Numbered from the stretch's first letter, positions 26,631 to 35,062 are shown. The stretch is DNA of 64,000 nucleotides from Bradyrhizobium huanghuaihaiense (GCF_007830635.1 NZ_VLLA01000015.1:124001-188000), one strand, 5' to 3'. The notes: generated by a model not told the origin, from the letters alone. Made by a program: numbers and translations.

Positions 26631-29219
26631 ATGACCGAGCCGAGCAAGATCACCAGCGTACCCGACCACCAGCCCGCAGCCGGCGGCATCGCCGCGCGCG
26701 CGCGCGCCTCGGTGGGCCCGAAATATTTGTCCGGGCTCAATCCGGAGCAGCGCGAGGCGGTGGAGACGCTGGACGGCCCGGTCCTGGTGCTGGCCGGCGC
26801 CGGCACCGGCAAGACGCGCGTGCTGACCACGCGCATCGCCCATATCCTGAGCCAGGGCCGCGCCCGCCCCGCCGAGATCCTGTCGGTGACCTTCACCAAC
26901 AAGGCCGCGCGCGAGATGAAGCACCGGCTCGGCCAGATGCTCGGCCACGCCGTGGAAGGCATGCCGTGGCTCGGCACATTCCACTCCATCGGCGGCCGCA
27001 TCCTGCGTTTTCATGCCGAGCTGGCGCAGCTCAAATCCAACTTCACCGTGCTCGACGTCGACGACCAGGTGCGGCTGCTCAAGCAGCTGCTCCAGGCCGA
27101 GAACATCGACGACAAGCGCTGGCCGGCGCGCATGCTGGCCGGCCTGATCGACGGCTGGAAGAACCGCGGGCTGATGCCCTCGCAGGTGCCCTCGGGCGAA
27201 GCCGCGATGTTCGCCAACGGCAAGGGCGGCAAGCTCTATGCGAGCTATCAGGAGCGGCTGAAGATCTTGAACGCGGCCGATTTCGGCGATCTCCTGCTGG
27301 AGAACATCCGCATCTTCCGCGAGCACCCGGATATCCTCAGGCAGTATCAGCAGCGCTTCAAGTTCATCCTGGTCGACGAGTACCAGGATACGAACGTCGC
27401 GCAATATCTGTGGCTGCGGCTGCTGTCGCAGGCGCCGTCTTCGGCCAAAGCCGTCATTCCGGAGCGCGTCGACGACGCGAACTACGACGCGCAATTGCGC
27501 GTCGGAGAATCCGGAGATGAGTCCTCAGCTCGAGATTCCGGGTCTGCGCCTTCGGCGCATCCCGGAATGACGGTGGCTGCTGCAGCCCCCACCAAAAACA
27601 TCTGCTGCGTCGGCGACGACGACCAGTCGATCTATGGCTGGCGCGGCGCCGAGGTCGACAACATCCTGCGCTTCGAGCACGATTTTCCGGGCGCCAAGGT
27701 GATCCGCCTCGAGCGCAACTACCGCTCGACCGGCCACATCCTCGCCGCCGCCTCGCACCTGATCGCGCACAATGAGGGCCGGCTCGGCAAGACGCTGCGC
27801 ACCGAGGACGTCGAAGGCGAGAAGGTCACCGTCACGGGCTCCTGGGATTCGGAAGAGGAAGCCCGCGGCATCGGCGAGGAGATCGAGCAGATCCAGCGCC
27901 AGGGCGAGAAGCTCAACGAGATCGCCATTCTCGTGCGCGCCTCCTACCAGATGCGCGAGTTCGAAGACCGTTTCGTCACCCTCGGCCTGCCCTATCGCGT
28001 CATCGGCGGTCCGCGCTTCTACGAGCGCGCCGAAATCCGCGACGCGCTGGCCTATTTGCGCGTCATCAATTCGCCGGCCGACGATCTCGCCTTCGAACGC
28101 ATCATCAATACGCCGAAGCGCGGCCTCGGCGATGCCACCGTGCAGATGCTGCACGACCACGCCCGCAAGCGCCGCATTCCCCTGTTCGAGGCGGCGCGCG
28201 CCGTGGTCGAGACCGACGAGCTGAAGCCGAAGGCGCGTGGGTCACTTCGCGACCTCGTCGCCCAGTTCGACCGCTGGCGCACCCAGCGCGAGGTCACCGC
28301 GCACACTGATCTGGCCCAGATCGTGCTCGACGAGAGCGGCTACACCGAGATGTGGCAGAAGGACCGCTCGGCGGACGCCGCAGGCCGGCTGGAGAACCTG
28401 AAAGAGCTCGTGCGCTCGATGGAGGAGTTCGAGAACCTGCAAGGCTTCCTGGAGCACATCTCGCTGGTGATGGACCGCGACGGTGGCGCTGAGGAGGATG
28501 CGGTGTCGCTGATGACGCTGCATTCGGCCAAGGGCCTCGAATTCGACAACGTGTTCCTGCCCGGCTGGGAGGAAGGCCTGTTCCCGAGCCAGCGCACGCT
28601 GGACGAACAGGGCCGCGCGGGCCTCGAGGAAGAGCGCCGGCTCGGCCATGTCGGCCTGACCCGCGCGCGCCGCCGCGCCATGATCTATTTCGCGACCAAC
28701 CGGCGCATCCATGGCACCTGGTCGACCACGATCCCCTCGCGCTTCCTCGACGAACTGCCGGCGGCCAATGTCGAGATCACGGAATCCAAGGGCGGCTCGG
28801 CCTGGGGCGGCACCGGCGGCTACGGCGCCTCGCGCTTCGACGACATGGAAGCGTTCGGCTCCAGCTACACGACGCCGGGCTGGCAGCGGGCGCAAGCCAA
28901 CCGTAACCGCGGCGGTGGCCGCAATAGCGGCGGCAGAAGCGGCGGCTTCGAGGAAGAAGCCGCGACGTTCTCATCGTCCTCGTCATCCGGACCGGATTTC
29001 GGCAGCTTCTCCTCGCGCCGCCGCGGTCCCCTGACCATCGAGGGCGAGCTGGTCGCCAAATCCACAGGAACGACCTCGGAATTTTCGCTCGAAGACCGCG
29101 TCTTCCACCAGAAATTCGGCTACGGCCGCGTCACCAAGATCGACGGCAACAAGCTCACCATCGCCTTCGACAAGGCCGGCGAGAAGAAGGTCGTGGACAG
29201 CTTTGTGCAGCGGGCGTGA
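26631..29219 (+). CDS. uvrD: UvrD/PcrA-type ATP-dependent DNA helicase with an in-frame repeat insertion
   Basis: The protein has about 862 residues. SF1A helicase motifs are in order: Q-motif LNPEQREAVETLDGP, Walker A VLAGAGTGKTRVL (about 52-64), motif Ib HSIGGRILR, motif II VDEYQDTNVAQYLWLR (about 247), motif III VGDDDQSIYGWRGAE (about 326), motif IV RLERNYRSTGHIL, motif V TLHSAKGLEFDNVFLPGWEE and motif VI LGLTRAR-type HVGLTRARRR. The C-terminus has a Gly/Ser-rich linker and the UvrD tail VFHQKFGYGRVTKIDGN. It unwinds DNA in repair. About 54 extra residues between motifs II and III come largely from a palindromic repeat at 27452-27572. The start could be ATG 26622 or upstream. Confidence 0.95.
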   Translation: MTEPSKITSVPDHQPAAGGIAARARASVGPKYLSGLNPEQREAVETLDGPVLVLAGAGTGKTRVLTTRIAHILSQGRARPAEILSVTFTNKAAREMKHRLGQMLGHAVEGMPWLGTFHSIGGRILRFHAELAQLKSNFTVLDVDDQVRLLKQLLQAENIDDKRWPARMLAGLIDGWKNRGLMPSQVPSGEAAMFANGKGGKLYASYQERLKILNAADFGDLLLENIRIFREHPDILRQYQQRFKFILVDEYQDTNVAQYLWLRLLSQAPSSAKAVIPERVDDANYDAQLRVGESGDESSARDSGSAPSAHPGMTVAAAAPTKNICCVGDDDQSIYGWRGAEVDNILRFEHDFPGAKVIRLERNYRSTGHILAAASHLIAHNEGRLGKTLRTEDVEGEKVTVTGSWDSEEEARGIGEEIEQIQRQGEKLNEIAILVRASYQMREFEDRFVTLGLPYRVIGGPRFYERAEIRDALAYLRVINSPADDLAFERIINTPKRGLGDATVQMLHDHARKRRIPLFEAARAVVETDELKPKARGSLRDLVAQFDRWRTQREVTAHTDLAQIVLDESGYTEMWQKDRSADAAGRLENLKELVRSMEEFENLQGFLEHISLVMDRDGGAEEDAVSLMTLHSAKGLEFDNVFLPGWEEGLFPSQRTLDEQGRAGLEEERRLGHVGLTRARRRAMIYFATNRRIHGTWSTTIPSRFLDELPAANVEITESKGGSAWGGTGGYGASRFDDMEAFGSSYTTPGWQRAQANRNRGGGRNSGGRSGGFEEEAATFSSSSSSGPDFGSFSSRRRGPLTIEGELVAKSTGTTSEFSLEDRVFHQKFGYGRVTKIDGNKLTIAFDKAGEKKVVDSFVQRA
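27452..27572. repeat. Palindromic repeat (family C) translated inside uvrD
   Basis: The 121-bp segment begins CGTCATTCCGGAGCGCG and ends GCATCCCGGAATGACGG, with the inner GCTCGAGATTCCGGGT. A shorter relative lies between genes at 60421-60500 and shares CGAGATTCCGGGT and CCCGGAATGACGGT. The ends are inverted (GTCATTCCGG / CCGGAATGAC). It is read in frame as part of the helicase, adding about 40 residues. Confidence 0.85.
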
Positions 29220-29227
29220 GGCCCGGT

Positions 29228-29515
29228 ATGGCCCACTACGTCGCCATCATCGAGGACGCCGGCCCGGACGAGGCCGTCAGCCTGTGGTTTCCGGACCTGC
29301 CCGGCTGCATCTCGGGCGGCGACGATGTGGATGAGGCCCTCGAGAATGCACCCGAGGCGCTCGGGTTCTATGCGCAGGACCTGATCGAGGACGGCCGCCA
29401 GCTTCCCCCGCCGAGGACGCTGGAGGAGCTCAAGGCTGATCCTGCTGTTGCCGACGACCTCAGGAACCACACGGCCGTCCTGATCGAATGGCCGCCCCTC
29501 GCCGATCCCGAGTGA
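29228..29515 (+). CDS. HicB-like family protein, orphan
   Basis: The protein has 95 residues. MAHYVAIIEDAGPDEAVSLW, FPDLPGCISGGDDVDEALEN and APEALGFYAQDLIEDGRQLP match the partial RNase H-like HicB antitoxin fold (FPDLPGC and the EALENAPEAL helix are diagnostic). No C-terminal DNA-binding helix is obvious, and no HicA toxin (about 60 residues, with a double-stranded RNA-binding fold) is next to it. ATG 29228 lies 8 bases after the uvrD stop, with GAGG before it; a GTG at 29216 overlapping the stop is possible. It is probably co-transcribed with uvrD. Confidence 0.85.
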   Translation: MAHYVAIIEDAGPDEAVSLWFPDLPGCISGGDDVDEALENAPEALGFYAQDLIEDGRQLPPPRTLEELKADPAVADDLRNHTAVLIEWPPLADPE

Positions 29516-29603
29516 GGACTGTTCGCCGCACTTGCCGGACTCTCGACAGTTCTCCCCCGAACAGCCCTTGACCACCGCGAACTTCCCCGTATCAGATAAA
29601 CCC

Positions 29604-30020
29604 ATGGTCCGGGGCTCCATCACATTGATCGTGCTGGCATTGGTTATGCCGTCGCTTGCGGCGGCGGAAACCATGAGCTTTGGCGATTCGATCGGGAAGC
29701 TGGCGGCGAGCTGCGGCGCGGAAATCGTCGCCAATTGCCGCGGCGTCAATCCGGACTCGACCCGGCTGAAGGAGTGCCTGTCGCGCAACCGCGACGTGCT
29801 CTCGCCGCAGTGCCAGAGCGACTATCTCGGCGTCTTCGACGCCATCCAGAAGCGCGTCGCCGCGCGCGTCACCGTGGCGAACGCCTGCCAGCGCGAGATC
29901 GTCAAGGTCTGCGGCGGCTCGACCAAGGAGACCAGCAAGTCGATCCCCTGCCTGGTCTCGACGCCCAAGGGCATCAGCAACAACTGCCTGAAGGCCGTCG
30001 ACGACGCGGGGTATCGCTGA
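29604..30020 (+). CDS. Exported cysteine-rich repeat protein
   Basis: The protein has 138 residues from ATG 29604. After a signal peptide (MVRGSITLIVLALVMPSLAA) it has two units with the spacing of the Cys-rich GLG1-type repeat: SCGAEIVANCRG, LKECLSRNRDVLSPQCQSD, ACQREIVKVCGG and IPCLVSTPKGISNNCLKAV. Six or more cysteines probably form disulfides in the periplasm. Function is unknown. It overlaps the next gene by one base (TGATG), so the two are co-translated. Confidence 0.82.
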   Translation: MVRGSITLIVLALVMPSLAAAETMSFGDSIGKLAASCGAEIVANCRGVNPDSTRLKECLSRNRDVLSPQCQSDYLGVFDAIQKRVAARVTVANACQREIVKVCGGSTKETSKSIPCLVSTPKGISNNCLKAVDDAGYR

Positions 30021-30691
30021 TGCGTGCCAAGGGGTTTTCCAGCGTCGGACTATGCGTCGCGCTCGGTCTCGTCTTGCTTGCGGGCGCCGCAAGCGCACAG
30101 ACGGCGGCGCCGACCCGCGACGACATCGTCGGCAAGCTGAACCATTACGAAGAGGCCGGCGAGGTCGATCTCCCCGCCTTGAAGCAGCAGGTGATGGAGC
30201 GCGCCAAGGCCAGGATCAAGAACGATCCGGGTCCGGTGAACCGGCCGCCGATCGCGCCCGATCTCGCCAAGCTGTCCGCCTTCAACGCGCAGATCCAGTT
30301 CGATGCCGACACGCCGATCATCCAGCCGGCGTCCTACCAGACCGTCGGCCGCATCGCGGACGCGCTGGTTCACTCCTCGCTGCTGCCCTACACCTTCCTG
30401 ATCGTCGGCCACGTCGAATCCAATTCGAAGACGCGCGAGGCCAACGCGATCCTGAGCCAGCGTCGCGCCGACGCGATCCGCGACGTGCTGGTGAACACGT
30501 TCAAGATCTCGACCAAACGACTGCATCCGATCGGGCTCGGCGAGGAGCAGTTTCTCGACCGGGCCAAGCCGACCTCGGCCGTCAACGGCCAGTTGCAAAT
30601 CCTGACCTATGCGAAGGTGCCCGAGGACGCCCCCGCGCATCCGGCTGCGGCACCTGCGCCTGCGGCGAAAAAGCCCGCCAAGAAGCGGTAA
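30020..30691 (+). CDS. OmpA-like domain periplasmic protein
   Basis: The protein has 223 residues from ATG 30020. A signal peptide (about 1-26) is followed by a helical segment and an OmpA C-terminal-like domain (about 85-200): IQFDADTPIIQPASYQTVGR, FLIVGHVESNSKTREANAIL, SQRRADAIRDVLVN and LHPIGLGEEQFLD. This fold binds peptidoglycan. The tail is Ala/Pro/Lys-rich (PAAAPAPAAKKPAKKR). Its tight coupling with the Cys-rich gene suggests that the two work together at the envelope. Confidence 0.87.
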   Translation: MRAKGFSSVGLCVALGLVLLAGAASAQTAAPTRDDIVGKLNHYEEAGEVDLPALKQQVMERAKARIKNDPGPVNRPPIAPDLAKLSAFNAQIQFDADTPIIQPASYQTVGRIADALVHSSLLPYTFLIVGHVESNSKTREANAILSQRRADAIRDVLVNTFKISTKRLHPIGLGEEQFLDRAKPTSAVNGQLQILTYAKVPEDAPAHPAAAPAPAAKKPAKKR

Positions 30692-30864
30692 GCAGACGCT
30701 CCCAGGCGTCCGACGGAACCCTTTGAAGTCCTGATCGTTTTGTGATCTGTCGCACAGCGCGACGGTATGGTCTTGCGCGACAATAGTGCCGGTTTGTGCA
30801 CTGCTCTATCAGGTGCTATAGGCTCTGTTCGTCCTTCCCCGACCCCGTTCTGCATGAGACCAAG

Positions 30865-31383
30865 ATGGGTGGCTTTTTTCAACGCCAACTTGCCGTTTAT
30901 GTCGAGTACCATCGCGATCCCCGGAACACGGCGATGCATGTGGTGGGCATCCTCCTGCTGTTCACCGGCGCGGTGATGCCGCTGACGCTGGTGAAGGTCC
31001 CGCTGTTCGGGTCCGAGGTCAGCCTGGCGGTGATCCTGGCCCTGCCGGTCCTGATCTATTGGCTGCTGCTCGATCTGGCGCTCGGGGCCGGCATTCTGGC
31101 GGTCTCCATCGTGCTGTTCTCGATCGCGTCGACCATTGCGGCGCAAGTCAGCACCGTGACGATGTGGGCGATTTTTGCCGCCCTGGTCGCGCTCGGCTTC
31201 GCCGCGCAGGCCATCGGCCACAAGGTTTTTGAGGGGCGCGAGGCCTCGTTGTTCACGTTTCCCTCGCATCTTTTGCTGGGACCGATGTTTGTCATGGCAA
31301 AATTATTCATTGCACTGGGCTTCCGTCGCGACCTTGCCGCGATTCTGGCGCCTCTTCCGACCAATTCCCTTTCAACCCGATAG
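30865..31383 (+). CDS. DUF962/Mpo1-like membrane protein
   Basis: The protein has 172 residues from ATG 30865, reading MGGFFQRQLAVYVEYHRDPR then NTAMHVVGILLLFTGAVMPL. The Y.E.H.....N...H..G pattern near the N-terminus and another His (QAIGHKVFEGREASL) match DUF962, whose yeast member Mpo1 is an iron-dependent dioxygenase that shortens 2-hydroxy fatty acids. Four or so membrane helices are evident. It heads a tight group with the SDR gene (29-base gap) and the methyltransferase gene (27-base gap), so lipid modification is a fair guess. Confidence 0.82.
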   Translation: MGGFFQRQLAVYVEYHRDPRNTAMHVVGILLLFTGAVMPLTLVKVPLFGSEVSLAVILALPVLIYWLLLDLALGAGILAVSIVLFSIASTIAAQVSTVTMWAIFAALVALGFAAQAIGHKVFEGREASLFTFPSHLLLGPMFVMAKLFIALGFRRDLAAILAPLPTNSLSTR

Positions 31384-31412
31384 CTCCAGAAGCGAAACAG
31401 CAAACCTTCTTC

Positions 31413-32444
31413 ATGGCTCTCGTACTGGTTACCGGTGGCAGCGGTTTCATCGGACATCATCTCGTAGAAGCGCTCCGCGCCCGTGGGCAGCGGGTGCGTG
31501 TTCTCGATGTCCAGCCGGCGGCCGCCGCCAACGCCGACGTCGACTACGTTCATGGCTCGGTGCTGGATAGCGCCGCGGTCGATACCGCGCTGTCCGGCGT
31601 CGATCAGGTCTATCACCTCGCCGGCCTGCCCGGCATGTGGGTCGCGAACAAGCAGGACTTTCACGACGTGAATTGCCGTGGCACCGAGGTCGTGCTGGCG
31701 GCCGCGATGAAGCACGGCGTGTCGCGCTTCCTGCACTGCTCGACGGAATCGATCCTGTTCCCCTATACCGACCTCAAAGGCGCTCCGGCCGAAGAGGCGC
31801 TGCAGCCGGCCGAGGCGATGCCGGGCGCCTATACACGGTCGAAGTCGCTCGCCGAGCATCATGCCGCCAAGGCCGCGGCCGAGGGCTTTCCGCTGGTGAT
31901 CGGCACGCCGACCATGCCGATCGGCGCCGCCGACCACAATCTGACGCCGCCGACGGCGATGCTCTGGTACTTCCTGCAGAAGAAGGTGCAGCCGCATCTC
32001 AACTTCCTGGTCAATCTGGTCGACGTCCGCGACGTCGCCATGGGCCTCGTGCTGACCATGGAGCGCGGCCGCATCGGCCAGCGCTACATCCTCGGCGGCG
32101 ACTGCGTGCCGCTGGGCAACATCCTGCGGATGATGTCGGCGATGAGCGGCCGCCGCCAGTTCCCGGTCGTCGTGCCCGGCAAGATCGCCGAGCTCTCCGG
32201 CATCATGCTCGAATATTTGTCCGACAACTTCACGCGCCGGCCTCCCAACGGCACCGCCGAGGGCGTGCGCATCGCGCTTGCCGCGAGCGATCTTTCGATC
32301 GGCAAGGCCCGTAACGAGCTCGGCTATTCGCCGCGCCCGATCGAGCCGGTCCTGCGCGAAACCATCACCCATCTGCTCGCCCGCAACGGCCAGCGGCCTT
32401 CCGGCGCCATCGAGCATCACGCGCTGTCCTCGCGCGCGGGCTGA
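31413..32444 (+). CDS. Extended short-chain dehydrogenase/epimerase (HpnA or 3-beta-HSD-like)
   Basis: The protein has 343 residues. The NAD(P) site is LVTGGSGFIGHHLVEAL; the catalytic pair is in AYTRSKSLAEHH (YxxxK), with the Ser in STES. The C-terminal part has GRIGQRYILGGDCVPLGNIL. The architecture is that of NAD-dependent epimerases, dihydroflavonol reductases and hopanoid-associated HpnA. The substrate is unknown. Membership of a group with DUF962 and an ICMT-like methyltransferase points to a lipid or terpenoid substrate, which is inference. Confidence 0.88.
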   Translation: MALVLVTGGSGFIGHHLVEALRARGQRVRVLDVQPAAAANADVDYVHGSVLDSAAVDTALSGVDQVYHLAGLPGMWVANKQDFHDVNCRGTEVVLAAAMKHGVSRFLHCSTESILFPYTDLKGAPAEEALQPAEAMPGAYTRSKSLAEHHAAKAAAEGFPLVIGTPTMPIGAADHNLTPPTAMLWYFLQKKVQPHLNFLVNLVDVRDVAMGLVLTMERGRIGQRYILGGDCVPLGNILRMMSAMSGRRQFPVVVPGKIAELSGIMLEYLSDNFTRRPPNGTAEGVRIALAASDLSIGKARNELGYSPRPIEPVLRETITHLLARNGQRPSGAIEHHALSSRAG

Positions 32445-32471
32445 AGCCGCCGCCTAACGCAAAGAACCTTC

Positions 32472-33098
32472 ATGTCCTTCGATTTCAGCAAGCTTCTTTC
32501 TGTCGCCTGGGGTGGCTGGACCACGACCTGGCCGACCGAACTCCTGGCCCTGATCTGGCTCGCCTTTCTCCTCAGCTGGATCGGCGCCTCGTTCTGGCAG
32601 GGACGGACCAAGAAGCAGGTCATGACGTTGGAGTCGCAGCGCTACAGCCTGCCGATCCTGGTCGGCGGCATCCTGTACACGCCGTGGGTTGCGGAGCTCC
32701 TGGGCTGGAAGCCGCTCTGGGTGCCCGGCAACACCGGCGTCACCGTCGCCGCGATCCTCTCGATCGCCGGCATCGCCTTCGCCTGGTGGGGTCGGCTGCA
32801 TCTCGGAAAGTTCTGGTCCAACACCATCACCCACAAGGAAGACCATCGCGTCATCGACACCGGCCCCTACGGCATCGTGCGTCACCCGATCTACACGGGG
32901 TTGATCTTCGGCATGCTCGTCACCGGCATCGCGATCGGCCTGGTCACGACGATCCTCGGCGCGATCCTGATCTCGCTCGGCATGTGGCAGAAGGGTCGGA
33001 TGGAAGAGGTGTTTCTGTCGAAGGAGCTCGGCGAGGACGCCTACGGCGCCTATTGCCGCCGCGTGCCGATGATCATTCCGTTCACCTCGCCGCGGTGA
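32472..33098 (+). CDS. Isoprenylcysteine carboxyl methyltransferase (ICMT)-like membrane protein
   Basis: The protein has 208 residues and four to five membrane helices. The conserved SAM site is TGPYGIVRHPIYTGLIFGML and the C-terminal GEDAYGAYCRRVPMIIPF, as in the ICMT/PEMT/NnrU group. Bacterial members methylate small lipids or are uncharacterised, as bacteria lack prenylated CaaX proteins. It is the last gene of the DUF962-SDR-ICMT set, and palindromic repeats follow directly. Confidence 0.85.
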   Translation: MSFDFSKLLSVAWGGWTTTWPTELLALIWLAFLLSWIGASFWQGRTKKQVMTLESQRYSLPILVGGILYTPWVAELLGWKPLWVPGNTGVTVAAILSIAGIAFAWWGRLHLGKFWSNTITHKEDHRVIDTGPYGIVRHPIYTGLIFGMLVTGIAIGLVTTILGAILISLGMWQKGRMEEVFLSKELGEDAYGAYCRRVPMIIPFTSPR

Positions 33099-33113
33099 GC
33101 GTGTAGCAGCGCT

Positions 33114-33185
33114 CGTAGCCCGCATGAGCGCAGCGACATGCGGGACCAGTCGCCCCGGATATCGCTTCGCTCATCCGGGCTACGG
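33114..33185. repeat. Palindromic repeat, family B copy 1
   Basis: The element runs from CGTAGCCCGCATGAGCG to CTCATCCGGGCTACGG, about 72 bp, with inverted ends. It has the same form as 53952-54043. It follows the ICMT-like gene and may act as its transcript end. Confidence 0.8.
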
Positions 33186-33220
33186 CAGTCTCTATACGGC
33201 TACGCAGCGTTGCTGCTAAT

Positions 33221-33266
33221 CCCGTCATCCCCGCGCAATGGCGAAGCCATTGTCGCTGGATGACGG
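33221..33266. repeat. Palindromic repeat, family D copy 1
   Basis: CCCGTCATCCCCGCGC opens and GTCGCTGGATGACGG closes a 46-bp element. The inner arms CAATGGC and GCCATTG and the outer arms CCGTCATCC and GGATGACGG give a two-level hairpin. The beginning matches 34846 onward. Confidence 0.8.
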
Positions 33267-33495
33267 TGATGGAGCTTGCCATGCAAATTCGGCTTGCTGC
33301 CATTTGCGCCATAAACGGCCCGAAGCGGGCCCACATAGGTTGACCTTTTTACCGCCAGCCAGTTGGATGCGCGCGCAACGAGGCACGACGACATTCTATC
33401 GTGGATCTGGAGAGGTCGACGATCAGGCCTGAGCCCGCGCGGGGTTTTGGGCGATCCGCCGTGGACGGTGCCTCAGAGTTCGACAGGGGCTTCTC
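33267..33495. other. Gap upstream of the sorbosone dehydrogenase-like gene
   Basis: No gene is supported. It should carry the promoter of the gene starting at 33496. With the two repeats before it, the whole non-coding stretch is 397 bp. Confidence 0.5.
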
Positions 33496-34800
33496 ATGAC
33501 CTTTTCCAGCATCTTCGCGCAGTTCGTTGCCCTCCTCGGCGGCATCGCGCTGCAATGGCGCAAGCTCTCGGGCACCGAGCCGCCGCCCGCCTGGGGCCAG
33601 ACGCCCGCCATTCCCGAAGCCAAGCCGCAGGGCGCGATCCCGACGCTGAAAATGCCGACCGCGCGCGGCTGGAACGAGGGCCAGAAGCCGACCGTCGCGC
33701 CCGGGCTCAAGGTCAATGCGTTCGCAACCGGCCTCGACCATCCGCGCTGGATCGAGGTGCTGCCCAACGGCGACGTCCTGATTGCGGAGGCAACCCAGAT
33801 CGCAGGTGCTCCGCGCAGCGTGTTTCACTACGCGATGCAGGCGACGATGCGGCGCGCCGCCGCGCTCGGCGTCTCCGCCAACCGCATCACGCTCTTGCGC
33901 GACCAGGACGGTGACGGCGTCGCCGAAGTGCGCGGCGCCTTCATGGAGAATCTCAACCAGCCGTTCGGCATGGCGCTGGTCGGCGACACTTTCTACGTCG
34001 GCAACACCGACGGCGTGATGGCCTTCCCTTACATCGCCAATGCCGACCGCATCACTGCGCCGGGCAAGCGGCTGACCACCTTCAAGCCGGCCGGGCACTG
34101 GACGCGCAGCCTGCTCGCGAGCCCCGACGGCAAGAAGCTCTATGCCGGCGTCGGCTCGCTCAGCAACATCGCAGAGATGGGCATGGAGGTCGAGCAAGGC
34201 CGCGCCGCGGTCTACGAGCTCGATCTCGCCGCCGGCACGCATCGCATTTTTGGCGCGGGCTTGCGCAACCCGGTCGGTCTTGCCTGGGAGCCGAACACAG
34301 GCGTGCTCTGGACCGTCGTCAACGAGCGCGACGGGCTGGGCGATGAGACGCCGCCCGACTATCTCACCTCGGTGCGCGACGGCGGCTTCTACGGCTGGCC
34401 CTATTGCTACTGGGGCAAGACGGTCGACGACCGCGTGCCGCAGGATCCGGCGATGGTCGCCAAGGCGATTCAACCGGACTATGCACTGGGCGGCCACACC
34501 GCCTCGCTCGGCCTGTGCTGGATGCCCGCGGGCACCCTGCCCGGCTTCGGAGACGGCATGGTGATCGGCCAGCATGGCTCGTGGAATCGCAGCAAGCTGT
34601 CCGGCTACAAGCTGGTGTTCATCCCGTTTGAGAACGGAAGGCCCTCCGGCCCCGGTCGCGACATCCTGTCGGGCTTCCTGTCGGCGGACGAGAAGGAATC
34701 CTACGGCCGTCCGGTGGGCGTCGTGATCGGCCCCGACAAGAAGTCGCTGCTGATGGCCGACGACGTCGGCAACGTGATCTGGCGCGTGACGGGCGCGTGA
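33496..34800 (+). CDS. L-sorbosone dehydrogenase-like (PQQ-type) beta-propeller protein
   Basis: The protein has 434 residues. A hydrophobic N-terminus (QFVALLGGIALQW) suggests export. The rest is a six-bladed propeller of the GSDH/sorbosone dehydrogenase family: FATGLDHPRWIEVLPNGDVL, ITLLRDQDGDGVAEVRGAFM, NQPFGMALVGDTFYVGNTDG, GTHRIFGAGLRNPVGLAWEP and GDGMVIGQHGSWNRSKLSGY. A DQDGDGVAE segment resembles a calcium site. Family members oxidise sugars or aldoses with PQQ in the periplasm; the actual substrate is unknown. ATG 33496 follows AGGGGCTTCTC. Confidence 0.88.
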   Translation: MTFSSIFAQFVALLGGIALQWRKLSGTEPPPAWGQTPAIPEAKPQGAIPTLKMPTARGWNEGQKPTVAPGLKVNAFATGLDHPRWIEVLPNGDVLIAEATQIAGAPRSVFHYAMQATMRRAAALGVSANRITLLRDQDGDGVAEVRGAFMENLNQPFGMALVGDTFYVGNTDGVMAFPYIANADRITAPGKRLTTFKPAGHWTRSLLASPDGKKLYAGVGSLSNIAEMGMEVEQGRAAVYELDLAAGTHRIFGAGLRNPVGLAWEPNTGVLWTVVNERDGLGDETPPDYLTSVRDGGFYGWPYCYWGKTVDDRVPQDPAMVAKAIQPDYALGGHTASLGLCWMPAGTLPGFGDGMVIGQHGSWNRSKLSGYKLVFIPFENGRPSGPGRDILSGFLSADEKESYGRPVGVVIGPDKKSLLMADDVGNVIWRVTGA

Positions 34801-34845
34801 GACGAAATATGTGGAGATAGGCGCCACGGCGATCGCATATTCGTT

Positions 34846-35020
34846 CCGTCATCCCCGCGCGAGCGCATAGCGCTCGTCGCTGGAGGTGCGAAACACGGGG
34901 CGCAACGCGCCACGTGGGGAGCCTCGAAGGATGAACGGCCGCGATGCAGCCGGGCCGTCGTCCTTCGAGGCTTGCTCTGCGGCGCATCTGCGCCGCAAAG
35001 CAAGCGCCTCAGGATGACGG
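34846..35020. repeat. Composite palindromic repeat, family D copy 2 with an extra module
   Basis: The element opens CCGTCATCCCCGCGCGAGCG and ends CTCAGGATGACGG. It contains an inner inverted pair CCTCGAAGGATGAACGGCC / GGCCGTCGTCCTTCGAGG (about 34922-34970) and a GGCGCATCTGCGCC hairpin. It lies between the convergent sorbosone dehydrogenase-like and aspartate dehydrogenase genes. Confidence 0.8.
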
Positions 35021-35062
35021 TGATAGAGCGCACCGCCGTCTGGGCTAGTTAAGCTTCAACCG

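Noticed and set aside
29216..29515. hicA partner for the HicB-like gene
   Set aside because: No 60-residue toxin-like frame was seen on either side.
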